NCBI GenBank assembly: GCA_947379755.1 | Contig: CANCOC010000001.1 | Span: 38,830-102,829 of the forward strand | Length of the DNA: 64,000 nucleotides | Source of the DNA: Alcaligenaceae bacterium | Lineage (GTDB): Bacteria > Pseudomonadota > Gammaproteobacteria > Burkholderiales > Burkholderiaceae_B | Reading direction: 5' to 3' | Shown here: piece after piece, positions 17,240-25,524 of the stretch | Position numbering within the stretch: the stretch's first letter is position 1 | Layout of the letters: the number at the start of each line of letters is the position of its first letter | Made by a program: the position numbers and the translations under genes | Notes under the pieces: generated by a model | What the model was told of the DNA's origin: nothing | The model's database searches: none | What the model saw: the letters and a program-made list of their open reading frames with translations, nothing else

Positions 17240-18286
17240 ATGATGGACAAATCTAACTCTGCACAGCTGCTACCTACAACAGTCGTGGGCAGCTACCCTC
17301 AACCTGACTGGCTAGTCGACCGGGAAATGCTATCCAAAGGCGTGCCACGTACGCGCATGGAGCAGATGTGGCGCATTCCTGTGCAGCACCTGGAGCAAGC
17401 GCAGGACGACGCAACCATTCTCGCGATTCGTGACATGGAGCGCGCAGGAATCGACATCATTACGGATGGCGAGATCAGGCGTGAAAGCTACTCCAACCGC
17501 TTTGCCAATGCGCTTGAGGGCATCGATGACAAACAGCCTGCCATCATCACATCCAAAGCAGGCCTGAAAACCCCAGTCCCCCGTGTGGTAGGGGCAATCA
17601 AACGTGTGCATGCCGTAGAAATCAGGGATCTGGAGTTCCTTAAGGCAAATACTGACCGTTTGACCAAGATCACACTGCCTGGCCCATTTACGCTGGGCCA
17701 GCAAGCAAGCGACGAGTATTACAAGGACGACGAAGCCATGGCGATGGCTTTCGCTGCAGCAGTCAACGCCGAAGCACTGGACCTGCAGGCCGCAGGTGCG
17801 GACTTCATCCAGTTTGATGAGCCATGGCTCAGGCATGACCCGGATGCGGCGAATCGTTATGCCGTCAAGGCCATCAACCGAGCGCTTCAGGGTCTCACCA
17901 TTCCAACAATTGTGCACTTATGCTTTGGCTATGCCGCGGTCGTCAAAGGACAAAAACCAACGGGGTATTCTTTTTTGCCAGGTTTGAGTGATTCGATCGC
18001 GACTCAGATTTCAATCGAAGCGGCGCAGCCTCGACTGGATTTAGGGGTACTCAGTGATCTTGCAGGTAAAAAAATCATGCTGGGTGTGCTTGACCTGGGC
18101 ACGCAAGATATTGAAACACCCGAACACGTCGCGGGTCGTATTCGTGCAGGCTTGAAATACGTGCGCCCGGAGAATCTGATCCCGGCTCCTGACTGCGGCA
18201 TGAAGTATCTGCCACGCGCAGTAGCCTTCGGAAAACTACGTGCACTGGCAGAGGGTGCAAACATTGTGCGAAAGGAAATCAGTTGA
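17240..18286 (+). CDS. MetE-like cobalamin-independent methyltransferase, short core form
   Basis: This protein of about 348 residues covers only the catalytic C-terminal barrel of cobalamin-independent methionine synthase and lacks its N-terminal half. TTVVGSYPQPDWL marks the N-terminus. Zinc ligands are visible as the His and Cys of VHLCFG and the Cys of APDCGMKYLPR near the C-terminus, with IQFDEPWLR in the substrate region. Short relatives include archaeal-type core MetE proteins and epoxyalkane CoM-transferase-like enzymes. Several clustered ATGs (17228-17243) could serve as start; GGTGA at 17230 favours 17240. Linkage to a Bug receptor suggests a catabolic or scavenging role rather than standard methionine synthesis. 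Confidence 0.82.
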   Translation: MMDKSNSAQLLPTTVVGSYPQPDWLVDREMLSKGVPRTRMEQMWRIPVQHLEQAQDDATILAIRDMERAGIDIITDGEIRRESYSNRFANALEGIDDKQPAIITSKAGLKTPVPRVVGAIKRVHAVEIRDLEFLKANTDRLTKITLPGPFTLGQQASDEYYKDDEAMAMAFAAAVNAEALDLQAAGADFIQFDEPWLRHDPDAANRYAVKAINRALQGLTIPTIVHLCFGYAAVVKGQKPTGYSFLPGLSDSIATQISIEAAQPRLDLGVLSDLAGKKIMLGVLDLGTQDIETPEHVAGRIRAGLKYVRPENLIPAPDCGMKYLPRAVAFGKLRALAEGANIVRKEIS

Positions 18287-18300
18287 GTTGAATAAGTTCC

Positions 18301-18330
18301 GTGACGAAACCTTGTCAATCAGGGTATAAT
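18301..18330 (+). promoter_or_regulatory. Predicted sigma-70 promoter
   Basis: GTGACG (18301-18306) and a consensus TATAAT (18325-18330) are separated by 18 bases. The -10 box is perfect and the -35 matches at four positions. It begins 15 bases after the MetE-like stop and would fire into the small gene at 18604. Confidence 0.5.
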
Positions 18331-18336
18331 CTTTGC

Positions 18337-18367
18337 ACTGGAGCAGTTTGCTTACACACGCTCCAGT
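18337..18367 (+). ncRNA. 5'-end hairpin of a long leader or a small RNA
   Basis: ACTGGAGC (18337-18344) pairs perfectly with GCTCCAGT (18360-18367) across a 15-base loop. The stem starts about seven bases after the -10 box, where the transcript should begin, so it would sit at the RNA 5' end. It could stabilise the leader, or belong to a small RNA if transcription stops before 18604. No terminator T run follows directly. Confidence 0.3.
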
Positions 18368-18476
18368 TGTTGTTGATTTACTCTGTGGTACCCATCACCG
18401 CTTATTCACAATCCAGTCGTATCTCAAGACGACTCCGATTATTCAACTCCCTAAAGTTGCAAGCCAAACCAGTCTC

Positions 18477-18492
18477 ACGTTATCTCTAACGT
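18477..18492 (+). promoter_or_regulatory. Inverted repeat within the leader
   Basis: ACGTTA-TCTC-TAACGT is a perfect six-base inverted repeat with a four-base loop, about 110 bases before the start codon at 18604. It may be a leader hairpin or a protein-binding site. Confidence 0.3.
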
Positions 18493-18603
18493 CAGGCGAA
18501 TTTCTGCATTCATCGCCAGGTTCATTGCAACCCGCGCGCCACATGCTGACTTAAAACAATAATTAATTTAATCAATATCCTGGTTTAAAACCTGGGGAAT
18601 CTT

Positions 18604-18837
18604 ATGACTATCAAAATAGAAAAAACAATTACAGCAGGAAAATACCTCGTTTCACCGCTGGCAAAAATCACCGACAACGGTAAATTCAGGGCTTCTGTAT
18701 CCATCAAAAGTGGACATAAAAGTGGAACGCATGACAGGATTTTTCGTTTCACCCCTGACTTTGCGAGCCATGATGTTGCGATCCAATACGCCTTGTCAGA
18801 AGGTAAAAACTGGCTGCAGCAGCACGCCGTCAACTGA
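18604..18837 (+). CDS. Small conserved protein of unknown function
   Basis: This 77-residue protein starts with ATG behind GGGGAA. The pattern KYLVSPLAKITDNGKFRASVSIKSG, then GTHDRIFRFTPDFASHD and AIQYALSEGKNWL is recognisable, from memory, as a conserved small protein of Burkholderiales with no assigned function. It has no signal peptide or membrane segment. The beta-rich first half and helical end resemble a small single-domain fold. It converges on the exported zeta-like gene, with stops 26 bases apart, and has a long structured leader of its own. Confidence 0.75.
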   Translation: MTIKIEKTITAGKYLVSPLAKITDNGKFRASVSIKSGHKSGTHDRIFRFTPDFASHDVAIQYALSEGKNWLQQHAVN

Positions 18838-18863
18838 TCCGCACGAGGCTGGTATGCGCAGAA

Positions 18864-19709
18864 TCATTTTGCAACCTGATATGCGGCCTCACTGATACGC
18901 CCGTCTTTTCTTGCTCGCTCCAGTTCGGACGTCAAGGTTTGCAACAAGTCTTTTGCATTCACAGCAGGTAGCGTATTGAGCGCAACAATCGTCTGATTGC
19001 CCCAGCCCCTCGAGTTGTCGACCGCGATCAGATTCACTCGGGGATCATCTGCGTATTTTTTTAACAATGCGTCCTGTACCTGTCGCGCACCCACATGGCT
19101 ATCGACATGGTAAGAAAGAACTACCATCCGTCCCATTTTCACCGCTCGGGGTAGCACCCCATTGACGAAGGCCTCAACAGGATCGCGATACACGTAAATC
19201 ACGGTCACGTTACGCCCGCTTTTCAAGGCCTTTTCAATGAGCGCGGTTGAGCGTGACAAATTCGAAAGTGTCGTGTCATACACAATTTCTGTATGTTCAA
19301 CGATTGATGAAAGCATGTTCAGACTCGTTGTTTTACCAGCGCCTGTTCCGCCTGCAGAAAATAAAACTCCAAACCCAGGTTGTGGTCGCTCAGCTAGTTT
19401 TTCAGCATACAGTCGGGCAATGAATTTCTGGGCAGGCACGCGCACCGCACCGACCAGCGCCTGATCTTTCAGGTACTCAGGTGAAAGCTGAATCGCAATA
19501 TCGGAATTCAGAATTTTGCCGTTGTCTGACTCGGATAGTTGGTTGTACTCAGCAACAGCCAGGGAGAAGTGATTCTCTACTTTGTCCTGCAACAGTTGTG
19601 TCGCTTGACTGCTCGCTGATTGAGCGATCTCAGGCTTCTGTGCCAGCACGGGAGTGGACAGGAACGCCAGGAGCAATGTGGCGTGAAGAAATCGAATCAT
19701 GTTTTTCAT
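18864..19709 (-). CDS. Exported zeta-toxin-like P-loop protein
   Basis: This protein of about 281 residues starts with a clear Sec signal peptide (MKNMIRFLHATLLLAFLSTPVLAQ). It then has a helical segment with LSPEYLKDQALVGAVRVPAQKFIARLY and a Walker A motif SAGGTGAGKTTS near residues 118-129. Downstream are VIYVYRDPVEAFVNGVLPRAVKMGRMVV and a long helical end. This layout resembles zeta toxin/UDP-GlcNAc kinase-type P-loop domains. A nucleotide-dependent kinase behind a signal peptide is odd because the periplasm lacks ATP. The start could be 19718, 19709 or 19700. No antitoxin gene is adjacent in the same orientation. Confidence 0.75.
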   Translation of the reverse strand: MKNMIRFLHATLLLAFLSTPVLAQKPEIAQSASSQATQLLQDKVENHFSLAVAEYNQLSESDNGKILNSDIAIQLSPEYLKDQALVGAVRVPAQKFIARLYAEKLAERPQPGFGVLFSAGGTGAGKTTSLNMLSSIVEHTEIVYDTTLSNLSRSTALIEKALKSGRNVTVIYVYRDPVEAFVNGVLPRAVKMGRMVVLSYHVDSHVGARQVQDALLKKYADDPRVNLIAVDNSRGWGNQTIVALNTLPAVNAKDLLQTLTSELERARKDGRISEAAYQVAK

Positions 19710-19791
19710 TGAGAGCATCTGTCGGTATACATCAGTCGGTCAGTACAAATAAAAAGAATAGGAAAATGCTGTCACTTAAATGCAGTCAATC

Positions 19792-19809
19792 TGTAATCAA
19801 ACAGTTACA
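19792..19809. promoter_or_regulatory. Operator-like inverted repeat TGTAA-N8-TTACA
   Basis: TGTAA and TTACA are separated by eight bases, a geometry typical of dimeric helix-turn-helix repressor sites. It lies between the divergent zeta-like gene and the importer operon. The cognate regulator is unknown. Confidence 0.3.
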
Positions 19810-19833
19810 TCCGGCATAGATAATGCATACGCT

Positions 19834-19846
19834 GTGATTGAATCAC
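19834..19846. promoter_or_regulatory. Operator-like palindrome GTGATT-G-AATCAC
   Basis: This is a perfect 13-base palindrome about 190 bases upstream of the importer operon. It sits inside a wider GCTGTG/CACAGC repeat (19831-19854). It is either a protein-binding site or chance. Confidence 0.3.
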
Positions 19847-20037
19847 TGCACAGCACACCGCTGGAGAACATATTACAGCGCAAGGGGGGCATGGGTAATG
19901 CGACTCACCTGTCATCTGCTCAACACGCTGAAACTCCAGCATTCTGAGTGGCCAGCCAGGCGACCCCCAAAACACATTCCATCCAGGCACTTGATAACTG
20001 GTGCATTCATACTTTTTTAAATTGAACGGAGAGTATT

Positions 20038-21048
20038 GTGAACAAATTGATTGTGACCATTTTACGTACGACACTAACGGCACTCGCGCTGATAGCAGGT
20101 TCCGCACAGGCACAATCCGCCATCTGCTACAACTGTCCTCCAGAATGGGCAGACTGGGCATCACAACTCAATGCGATCAAGGAAAAAACGGGGATTCACG
20201 TACCCCCCGACAATAAAAATTCAGGCCAATCTCTTGCGCAATTAATTGCCGAAAAAAAGAGTCCTGTCGCTGATGTCACTTATCTGGGCGTGACCTTTGG
20301 CATTCAAGCGGCAAAAGATGGTGTGGTGACCGCCTACCAACCCAAAGGCTGGGAGCAGATTCCTGCCGAACTCAAGGATCCTGCCGGCAACTGGTTCACC
20401 ATTCATTCTGGCACGCTCGGTTTCATGGTCAACAAAGATGCGCTGAAAGGCAAGCCTGTTCCTCGATCTTGGGCAGACCTGCTCAAGCCTGAATACAAAG
20501 GGATGATCGGGTATCTTGACCCAGCCTCTGCATTTGTCGGTTACGTAGGAGCAGTTGCGATCAATCAGGCTCGCGGTGGATCTCTGGACAATTTTGGACC
20601 AGCGATTGACTATTTCATTGCATTGCAAAAAAACGACCCGATCGTACCCAAGCAAACATCATATGCACGCGTACTGTCTGGCGAAATCCCCATCCTGCTT
20701 GATTATGATTTCAACGCCTATCGCGCAAAGTACAAAGATCATGCCAACGTAGAATTTGTCATCCCAGCTGAAGGCACTGTGCTCGTGCCTTATGTGATGA
20801 GTCTGGTCAACAAAGGTCCGAATCCAGAAAACGGCAAAAAAGTGCTCGATTTTGTATTGTCTGACGAAGGCCAGGCGTTGTGGGCAAATGCCTACCTGAG
20901 ACCCGTGCGTGCGTCAGCCATGACCAAAGAGTCGCAAGCACACTTTTTGCCTGATAGCGATTATGCGCGAGCGGTTGCTGTAGATTATTCAAAAATGGCA
21001 GAGGTCCAGAAAGCATTCTCGGATGCGTATCTCAAGCAAGTCAGATAA
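20038..21048 (+). CDS. ABC importer substrate-binding protein, FbpA/PotD-like
   Basis: This 336-residue periplasmic receptor starts at GTG 20038 behind ACGGAGAG and has a signal peptide ending GSAQAQSA. The mature N-terminus contains the unusual pair ICYNCPPEW (a C-x-x-C motif). LGFMVNKDALKGKPVPRSWADLLKPEYKGMIGYLDPAS follows, typical of the iron/polyamine/phosphonate binding-protein superfamily. It heads a five-gene operon with two permeases, an ATPase and a phosphoesterase. That set suggests uptake of a phosphorylated compound such as a phosphodiester or phosphonate, by inference. Confidence 0.9.
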   Translation: MNKLIVTILRTTLTALALIAGSAQAQSAICYNCPPEWADWASQLNAIKEKTGIHVPPDNKNSGQSLAQLIAEKKSPVADVTYLGVTFGIQAAKDGVVTAYQPKGWEQIPAELKDPAGNWFTIHSGTLGFMVNKDALKGKPVPRSWADLLKPEYKGMIGYLDPASAFVGYVGAVAINQARGGSLDNFGPAIDYFIALQKNDPIVPKQTSYARVLSGEIPILLDYDFNAYRAKYKDHANVEFVIPAEGTVLVPYVMSLVNKGPNPENGKKVLDFVLSDEGQALWANAYLRPVRASAMTKESQAHFLPDSDYARAVAVDYSKMAEVQKAFSDAYLKQVR

Positions 21049-21065
21049 TCTTCGGGATCCGTCTC

Positions 21066-21866
21066 GTGACGAAAACGCTGACTCGTTTGTGCATACTGCC
21101 CGCAGTCGTGTTTTTTGCGACCTTCTGGTTGCTGCCAGTTTCCATATTGATCCTGCTTCCAGCCGAAAAGGGCTGGAGCACGTATTTTGCCGTGTTAACC
21201 GATGCTCGCTATGCATGGAGCCTGTTCAACACGCTTGCCTTATCCATTACCGTCACACTCTGCACACTGGTGCTCGGAGCAGCCGTTGGTTTGTATCTGG
21301 CTCGTCGGCATTTCCCGGGCGACCAGATACTACTGTCCATCCTGACGCTCCCACTGTCCTTTCCCGGTGTCATCATTGGTTTTTTTATCATCTTGCTCGG
21401 TGGCAGGCAGGGCCTGATTGCAGATATCACTGAGTGGGCAGGCATGGGTCGAGTCACCTTTGCCTATGGAGTCGTAGGTCTTTTTCTCGCTTATCTGTAT
21501 TTTTCGTTGCCACGCGCCATCGCATCGTATACAGCTGCTGCCCAGAGTATGGACCCTGCTCTCGAAGAAGCAGCCAGATCGCTGGGTGCGTCACGTCGGC
21601 ACATTCTTTCGGATGTCTGGATTCCGCAGCTCGGGCCTACAACCGCCGCCTGCGCCGCGATTGTTTTTGCGACCTCCATGGGTGCTTTTGGGACGGCATT
21701 CACACTTGCGAGCAAGTTTGAAGTGCTCCCCATCACGATCTACAGCGAGTTCACAAACTATGCCAACTTTGCACTTGCTGCATCATTGTCCATCACCCTC
21801 GGCCTATTTACCTGGTTCGCACTATATCTTTCCAGACGTCGGACGGGCGTGGTGCCGGGTGTATAA
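21066..21866 (+). CDS. ABC importer permease 1
   Basis: This 266-residue membrane protein has about six helices and the EAA-type loop DPALEEAARSLGASRRHILSDVWIPQL (around residues 160-188), which contacts the ATPase. The GTG start at 21066 follows the binding-protein stop by 17 bases. It belongs to the PotB/PhnU-like group of binding-protein-dependent permeases. It forms the channel with the second permease at 21885. Confidence 0.9.
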   Translation: MTKTLTRLCILPAVVFFATFWLLPVSILILLPAEKGWSTYFAVLTDARYAWSLFNTLALSITVTLCTLVLGAAVGLYLARRHFPGDQILLSILTLPLSFPGVIIGFFIILLGGRQGLIADITEWAGMGRVTFAYGVVGLFLAYLYFSLPRAIASYTAAAQSMDPALEEAARSLGASRRHILSDVWIPQLGPTTAACAAIVFATSMGAFGTAFTLASKFEVLPITIYSEFTNYANFALAASLSITLGLFTWFALYLSRRRTGVVPGV

Positions 21867-21884
21867 AGTGATGCGTCACGCATC

Positions 21885-22694
21885 ATGAGCAAAACATCCT
21901 CGATATCGGGCTCAAGTTCGCCAGTATTGGCGAGCCTCACGGCCCTGGTTGCGCTCTTTATGATTTCACCGATGCTCCTTTCCGTCATGGCAGGCATTGT
22001 GAACAACTACAGCCTGGGCGTGTCCAGCGGGTTGACAGCAAAGTGGCTGGTACAAGTCTGGTCCCAATATGGATCAACAGTGCACTGGTCGATTCTGATC
22101 GCGGCCTGCTGCACAATCGGAAACATCCTGATTGGCGTGCCGTGTGCGTATGCGTTGGCGCGCAGCACGTCACGATGGGCCAGGGTCTTTGAAGAACTTC
22201 TGATCCTTCCCGTCGCGGTTCCCGGGCTGGCAACAGGACTGGCTTTGATCCTTATTTACGGTTCCTGGCGGGATTTTCGTCAAAGTTTCTGGTTCATTCT
22301 GGTCGGACACATGGTGTTCACCTTGCCATTCATGGTTCGAACTGTGGCTGCGGCCTTTCAACGCCCCGAATTATCCTCTATCGAAGAAGCGGCCCGTTCA
22401 CTCGGTGCGACCTTCTGTAGAAGATTTATTGGTGTACTTGTGCCATCTGTTCTTCCAGCAATTGTCGCAGGAAGCCTGATGGTGTTTACCTTGTCAATCG
22501 GTGAATTTAACCTGACCTGGATGTTGCACACTCCGATGACACGCACCCTGCCTGTCGGACTGGCAGACAGCTATGCCTCCATGCGCATTGAAGTCGGCTC
22601 AGCGTACACGCTGGTCTTTTTTCTGATTGTGCTGCCAATGCTGTGGTTACTGCAGTGGATAGCAAATTTGGTACAGAAGAGATATGGAACTTGA
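21885..22694 (+). CDS. ABC importer permease 2
   Basis: This 269-residue membrane protein has the coupling loop LSSIEEAARSLGATFCRRFIGVLVPSVLP around residues 162-190 and six predicted helices. It is the PotC-like partner of the preceding permease. Its 3' end overlaps the ATPase start by 11 bases, so the two are translationally coupled. Confidence 0.9.
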   Translation: MSKTSSISGSSSPVLASLTALVALFMISPMLLSVMAGIVNNYSLGVSSGLTAKWLVQVWSQYGSTVHWSILIAACCTIGNILIGVPCAYALARSTSRWARVFEELLILPVAVPGLATGLALILIYGSWRDFRQSFWFILVGHMVFTLPFMVRTVAAAFQRPELSSIEEAARSLGATFCRRFIGVLVPSVLPAIVAGSLMVFTLSIGEFNLTWMLHTPMTRTLPVGLADSYASMRIEVGSAYTLVFFLIVLPMLWLLQWIANLVQKRYGT

Positions 22695-23736
22695 ACAAAT
22701 TTCGGTAGAAGTGATCGACTGTGCAAAAACGTATGCAGACGGCACGAAAGGCTTGCACGCAACCAGCCTGAAAATTGAACCGGGCGAAGTGATGGCGCTA
22801 CTCGGCCCTTCGGGATGTGGCAAAACCACTCTGTTGCGCCTGATTGCCGGTCTTGAGTCAATCGACGCTGGGGGTCGTATTTTATTTGGCAACCAGGATG
22901 TCACTCAGAGACCTGTGGAGCAGCGACGCGTGGGCATGGTGTTTCAGCATTACGCACTATTCCCGCACATGACAGTCCTTGGCAATATTGGTTACGGTCC
23001 TCGCGTACGTGGCGTCAGTCAACAGGAACGAACGCGTGTGGTGGGCGAACTCATTGACCTGGTCAGACTTAATGGCCTGGAACATAAACGACCCAATGAA
23101 CTTTCTGGCGGACAACGCCAGCGTGTCGCCCTCGCGCGCGCGGTGGCAGCAAAGCCGCGCGTGCTGTTGCTCGACGAACCGCTCACCGCTCTGGATGCCA
23201 AGCTCAAAGAGACTCTGCGCGATGAGCTATCAGAGTTATTAAGGCGGCTAAATATTACAGCGATTCACGTCACGCACGATCAACAGGAAGCCATGGCAAT
23301 TGCAGATCGTATGGCGGTCATGCGAGCAGGGAAAATCATGCAAATCGGCGAGCCCGAGCACCTCTACAACTCACCCAGTCATCCCTTTGTCGCTCAGTTC
23401 CTGGGACGAGTCAATACATTGCAGCGTGACCCCACCCAGACTTCACAAGGAATATTAAGGTTTGGTCAAGCGTCCATCCCAGTCGATGCAACACTCGGCA
23501 ACGCACTGCTGATTCGCCCTGAGGATCTGATGATTCACGCCAGCGGCCAAGCAGGTACAAGCGGAGCCATTCTGACACGGAGTTTTATGGGTGACCGGGT
23601 GCATTTACGCATCTGCGTCGAGGGGCAGCCCACACTCACAGCAGATGTTTCACGCGAGTGTCCATTCAGACAGGGGGACTCTGTTTCTATCACCATGAAC
23701 GCTGAAAGACTCATGCGTGCTTCGGAATTATCATGA
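22684..23736 (+). CDS. ABC importer ATPase, PotA/FbpC type
   Basis: This 350-residue ATPase has a Walker A motif GPSGCGKTT (about residues 39-47), a Q loop VFQHYALFPHMTV, the signature LSGGQRQRVALARAVA, Walker B VLLLDEPLTALDA and the switch HVTHDQ. Its C-terminal TOBE domain (about 280-350) contains LIRPEDLMI. This architecture is typical of importers of polyamines, iron, phosphonates and related solutes. It ends with a four-base overlap into the phosphoesterase gene. Confidence 0.94.
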   Translation: MELEQISVEVIDCAKTYADGTKGLHATSLKIEPGEVMALLGPSGCGKTTLLRLIAGLESIDAGGRILFGNQDVTQRPVEQRRVGMVFQHYALFPHMTVLGNIGYGPRVRGVSQQERTRVVGELIDLVRLNGLEHKRPNELSGGQRQRVALARAVAAKPRVLLLDEPLTALDAKLKETLRDELSELLRRLNITAIHVTHDQQEAMAIADRMAVMRAGKIMQIGEPEHLYNSPSHPFVAQFLGRVNTLQRDPTQTSQGILRFGQASIPVDATLGNALLIRPEDLMIHASGQAGTSGAILTRSFMGDRVHLRICVEGQPTLTADVSRECPFRQGDSVSITMNAERLMRASELS

Positions 23737-24557
23737 CAATTGAATTCATTCAACTCTCTGACACCCACATCCGCGAACCAGGAAGACTAGCCTATCGAAA
23801 ACTCGATACTGCGCCGTATCTGGACCGTGCTGTCAAAGCCATTATGGCACTCCCGCAAAAACCGGGGGCTATCGTCATGACAGGTGATCTAACTGACTTC
23901 GGCCGACCTGAGGAGTATGCACATCTGGCTGAACTGCTTGCACCATTAGATATGCCGGTTTACTTGATGCCAGGCAATCACGATGATCGCGGGAATCTAC
24001 GCGCATCGTTTCCAGATCATGCCTACCTTGGCACGTCTGGCTTTATTCAATATGAAATACCCATTGGCAATATCATGCTGCTGACTCTGGATACAACGTT
24101 GCCAGGTGCGAGTGAGGGCGCCTTATGCAGTGAGCGGCTGAAATGGCTTGAAAAAAAACTCGCCAAACATCAGGACAAGGCTGTGGTTGTCGCCATGCAC
24201 CACCCTCCATTTCAGACCATGATTGGTCATATGGATCGCATTGGATTGCTCTCGGGTATCGAAGAGCTACGCGCCATCATTGCTCGCTATACAAATGTCG
24301 AGCGGATTATTTGCGGTCATTTGCATCGTGCGATTGATGTCCGTTTTGCAGGAACAATCGCCAGCACGACGCCTTCTCCTGCACATCAGGTCAGTCTTGA
24401 CTTAAGTGTTGACGCTGCGTCAAACTGGAGCCTGGAGCCGCCTGCGTTCCGTGTATTTGGCTGGCACGAAGGACAGGGACTCGTCACACACTTAGCCTTC
24501 GTCGGTCCACACGAAGGTCCATTTCCGTTTCATGAAAATGGAAAACTAATCGATTAG
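23733..24557 (+). CDS. Metallophosphoesterase, CpdA/GpdQ-like class III phosphodiesterase
   Basis: This 274-residue cytosolic enzyme has every calcineurin-type metal motif in order: LSDTHI (D-x-H) near residue 8, GDLTDFGRPEE, PGNHDD, AMHHPP and GHLHR near residue 192. This order matches class III cyclic-nucleotide or glycerophosphodiester phosphodiesterases. The ATG overlaps the ATPase stop by four bases, so it is coupled to the importer. The likely role is hydrolysis of an imported phosphodiester such as a glycerophosphodiester. That is inference from context. Confidence 0.9.
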   Translation: MTIEFIQLSDTHIREPGRLAYRKLDTAPYLDRAVKAIMALPQKPGAIVMTGDLTDFGRPEEYAHLAELLAPLDMPVYLMPGNHDDRGNLRASFPDHAYLGTSGFIQYEIPIGNIMLLTLDTTLPGASEGALCSERLKWLEKKLAKHQDKAVVVAMHHPPFQTMIGHMDRIGLLSGIEELRAIIARYTNVERIICGHLHRAIDVRFAGTIASTTPSPAHQVSLDLSVDAASNWSLEPPAFRVFGWHEGQGLVTHLAFVGPHEGPFPFHENGKLID

Positions 24558-24623
24558 TCGATACGTACGTGCCGCGATATATCCGCGAAGAAATTGACGC
24601 ATGGGTTTGCAGCGATATCTGGG

Positions 24624-24652
24624 AAAAACACGATGCGGTCGTCCTGACCGCA
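24624..24652 (-). terminator. Intrinsic terminator of metQ
   Basis: On the minus strand, TGCGGTC pairs with GACCGCA (24634-24652) around a five-base loop and is followed, after a short spacer, by TTTTT (24624-24628). It lies just after the metQ stop. Confidence 0.7.
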
Positions 24653-24657
24653 CGCGA

Positions 24658-25455
24658 TCAGAATGCTGGCACAACCACGTTGTCAAATTTCTTGATAATG
24701 AAATCCTTGACTGCTGGTGACTGATAAATCGTCACAAACTTCAGAACCCGCGGGTCAGCTTTGTTTTTTTCTTGCACGACCAATACGTTCGCGTAAGGCG
24801 AGTCTGGCGACTCCATCACGATCGAATCACGTCCGGGCTTCAGGCCTGCTTCGAGTGCAAAGTTTGTATTGACAGCCCCTGCATCCACATCGTCCAGTGC
24901 ACGTGGCAACTGGGCCGCATCCAGCTCGATGAATTTAATCTTTTTAGGATTTTCTATCACATCAATTGGTGTTGCCTTCAAACCCGCTTCGGGACGCAGC
25001 TTAATCAGGCCCTGTTCCTGCAGCAACAATAATGCCCGGCCACCATTTGTCGGGTCGTTTGGCAAAGAAAACTTTCCGCCCTGGGGAAAGTCCTTCAGGC
25101 TCTTGATTTTCTTGCTGTAAATTCCAATCGGAAAAATCACGGTTTTACCCACGCTGACGAGCTTGTAACCGCGATCTTTATTTGCGCTATCAAGATAAGG
25201 CTGATGCTGATAACTATTCATATCCAGATCACCTGCAGCGAGGGCAGCGTTGGGCTGAACGTAATCGGTGAATTCAATGATCTGGATATTCAGGCCGTCC
25301 TTGGCTGCCTGTTCTTTCACGACCTCCATGATCTGTGCGTGTGGGCCAGCCGTCACACCAACCTTGAACGTCTTGTCTTGAGCCAGAGCAGGCTGAGCGA
25401 CACCCGCGATGCCAAGCGCCACCACGGCGAGTACTTTTGTGATTGTGAATTTCAT
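24658..25455 (-). CDS. metQ: Methionine ABC transporter binding protein
   Basis: This NlpA/MetQ-type receptor has about 265 residues. The start at 25455 gives MKFTITKVLAVVALGIAGVAQPALAQ, a clean signal peptide with no lipobox cysteine. Family motifs are FKVGVTAGPHAQIMEVVKEQAAKDGL, EFTDYVQPNAALAAGDLDMNSYQHQPYLD and FSLPNDPTNGGRALLLLQ. It binds D- or L-methionine for MetNI. The gene lies after metI in the order metN-metI-metQ. Confidence 0.93.
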   Translation of the reverse strand: MKFTITKVLAVVALGIAGVAQPALAQDKTFKVGVTAGPHAQIMEVVKEQAAKDGLNIQIIEFTDYVQPNAALAAGDLDMNSYQHQPYLDSANKDRGYKLVSVGKTVIFPIGIYSKKIKSLKDFPQGGKFSLPNDPTNGGRALLLLQEQGLIKLRPEAGLKATPIDVIENPKKIKFIELDAAQLPRALDDVDAGAVNTNFALEAGLKPGRDSIVMESPDSPYANVLVVQEKNKADPRVLKFVTIYQSPAVKDFIIKKFDNVVVPAF

Positions 25456-25524
25456 ATGAATACCTGAATAAATAAATAGATGAATAAAAAAATTAAACGA
25501 TCTGCCTTGAACTGCGTGCATACC

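Larger units (their letters stand above)
18287..18603 (+). other. 317-base leader and promoter region before a small conserved gene
   Basis: No gene is seen here. The stretch holds a good -10 box at 18325, an 18-base-spaced weak -35, a strong hairpin at the predicted transcript 5' end (18337-18367), a second inverted repeat (18477-18492), and CCTGG repeats just before the ribosome-binding site of the gene at 18604. The predicted untranslated leader would be about 265 bases, long for a 77-residue protein. Confidence 0.5.
19710..20037. other. 328-base divergent intergenic region
   Basis: No gene is seen between the zeta-like gene (minus) and the importer operon (plus). The region must hold both promoters and contains two inverted repeats at 19792-19809 and 19834-19846, listed separately. 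A GGAGAG ribosome-binding site lies just before the GTG start at 20038. Confidence 0.5.

Noticed and set aside
18604..19709. Small gene at 18604 as antitoxin for the zeta-like protein
   Set aside because: The genes converge rather than forming an operon, the small gene has its own promoter, and the zeta-like protein appears exported. The pairing has no support.
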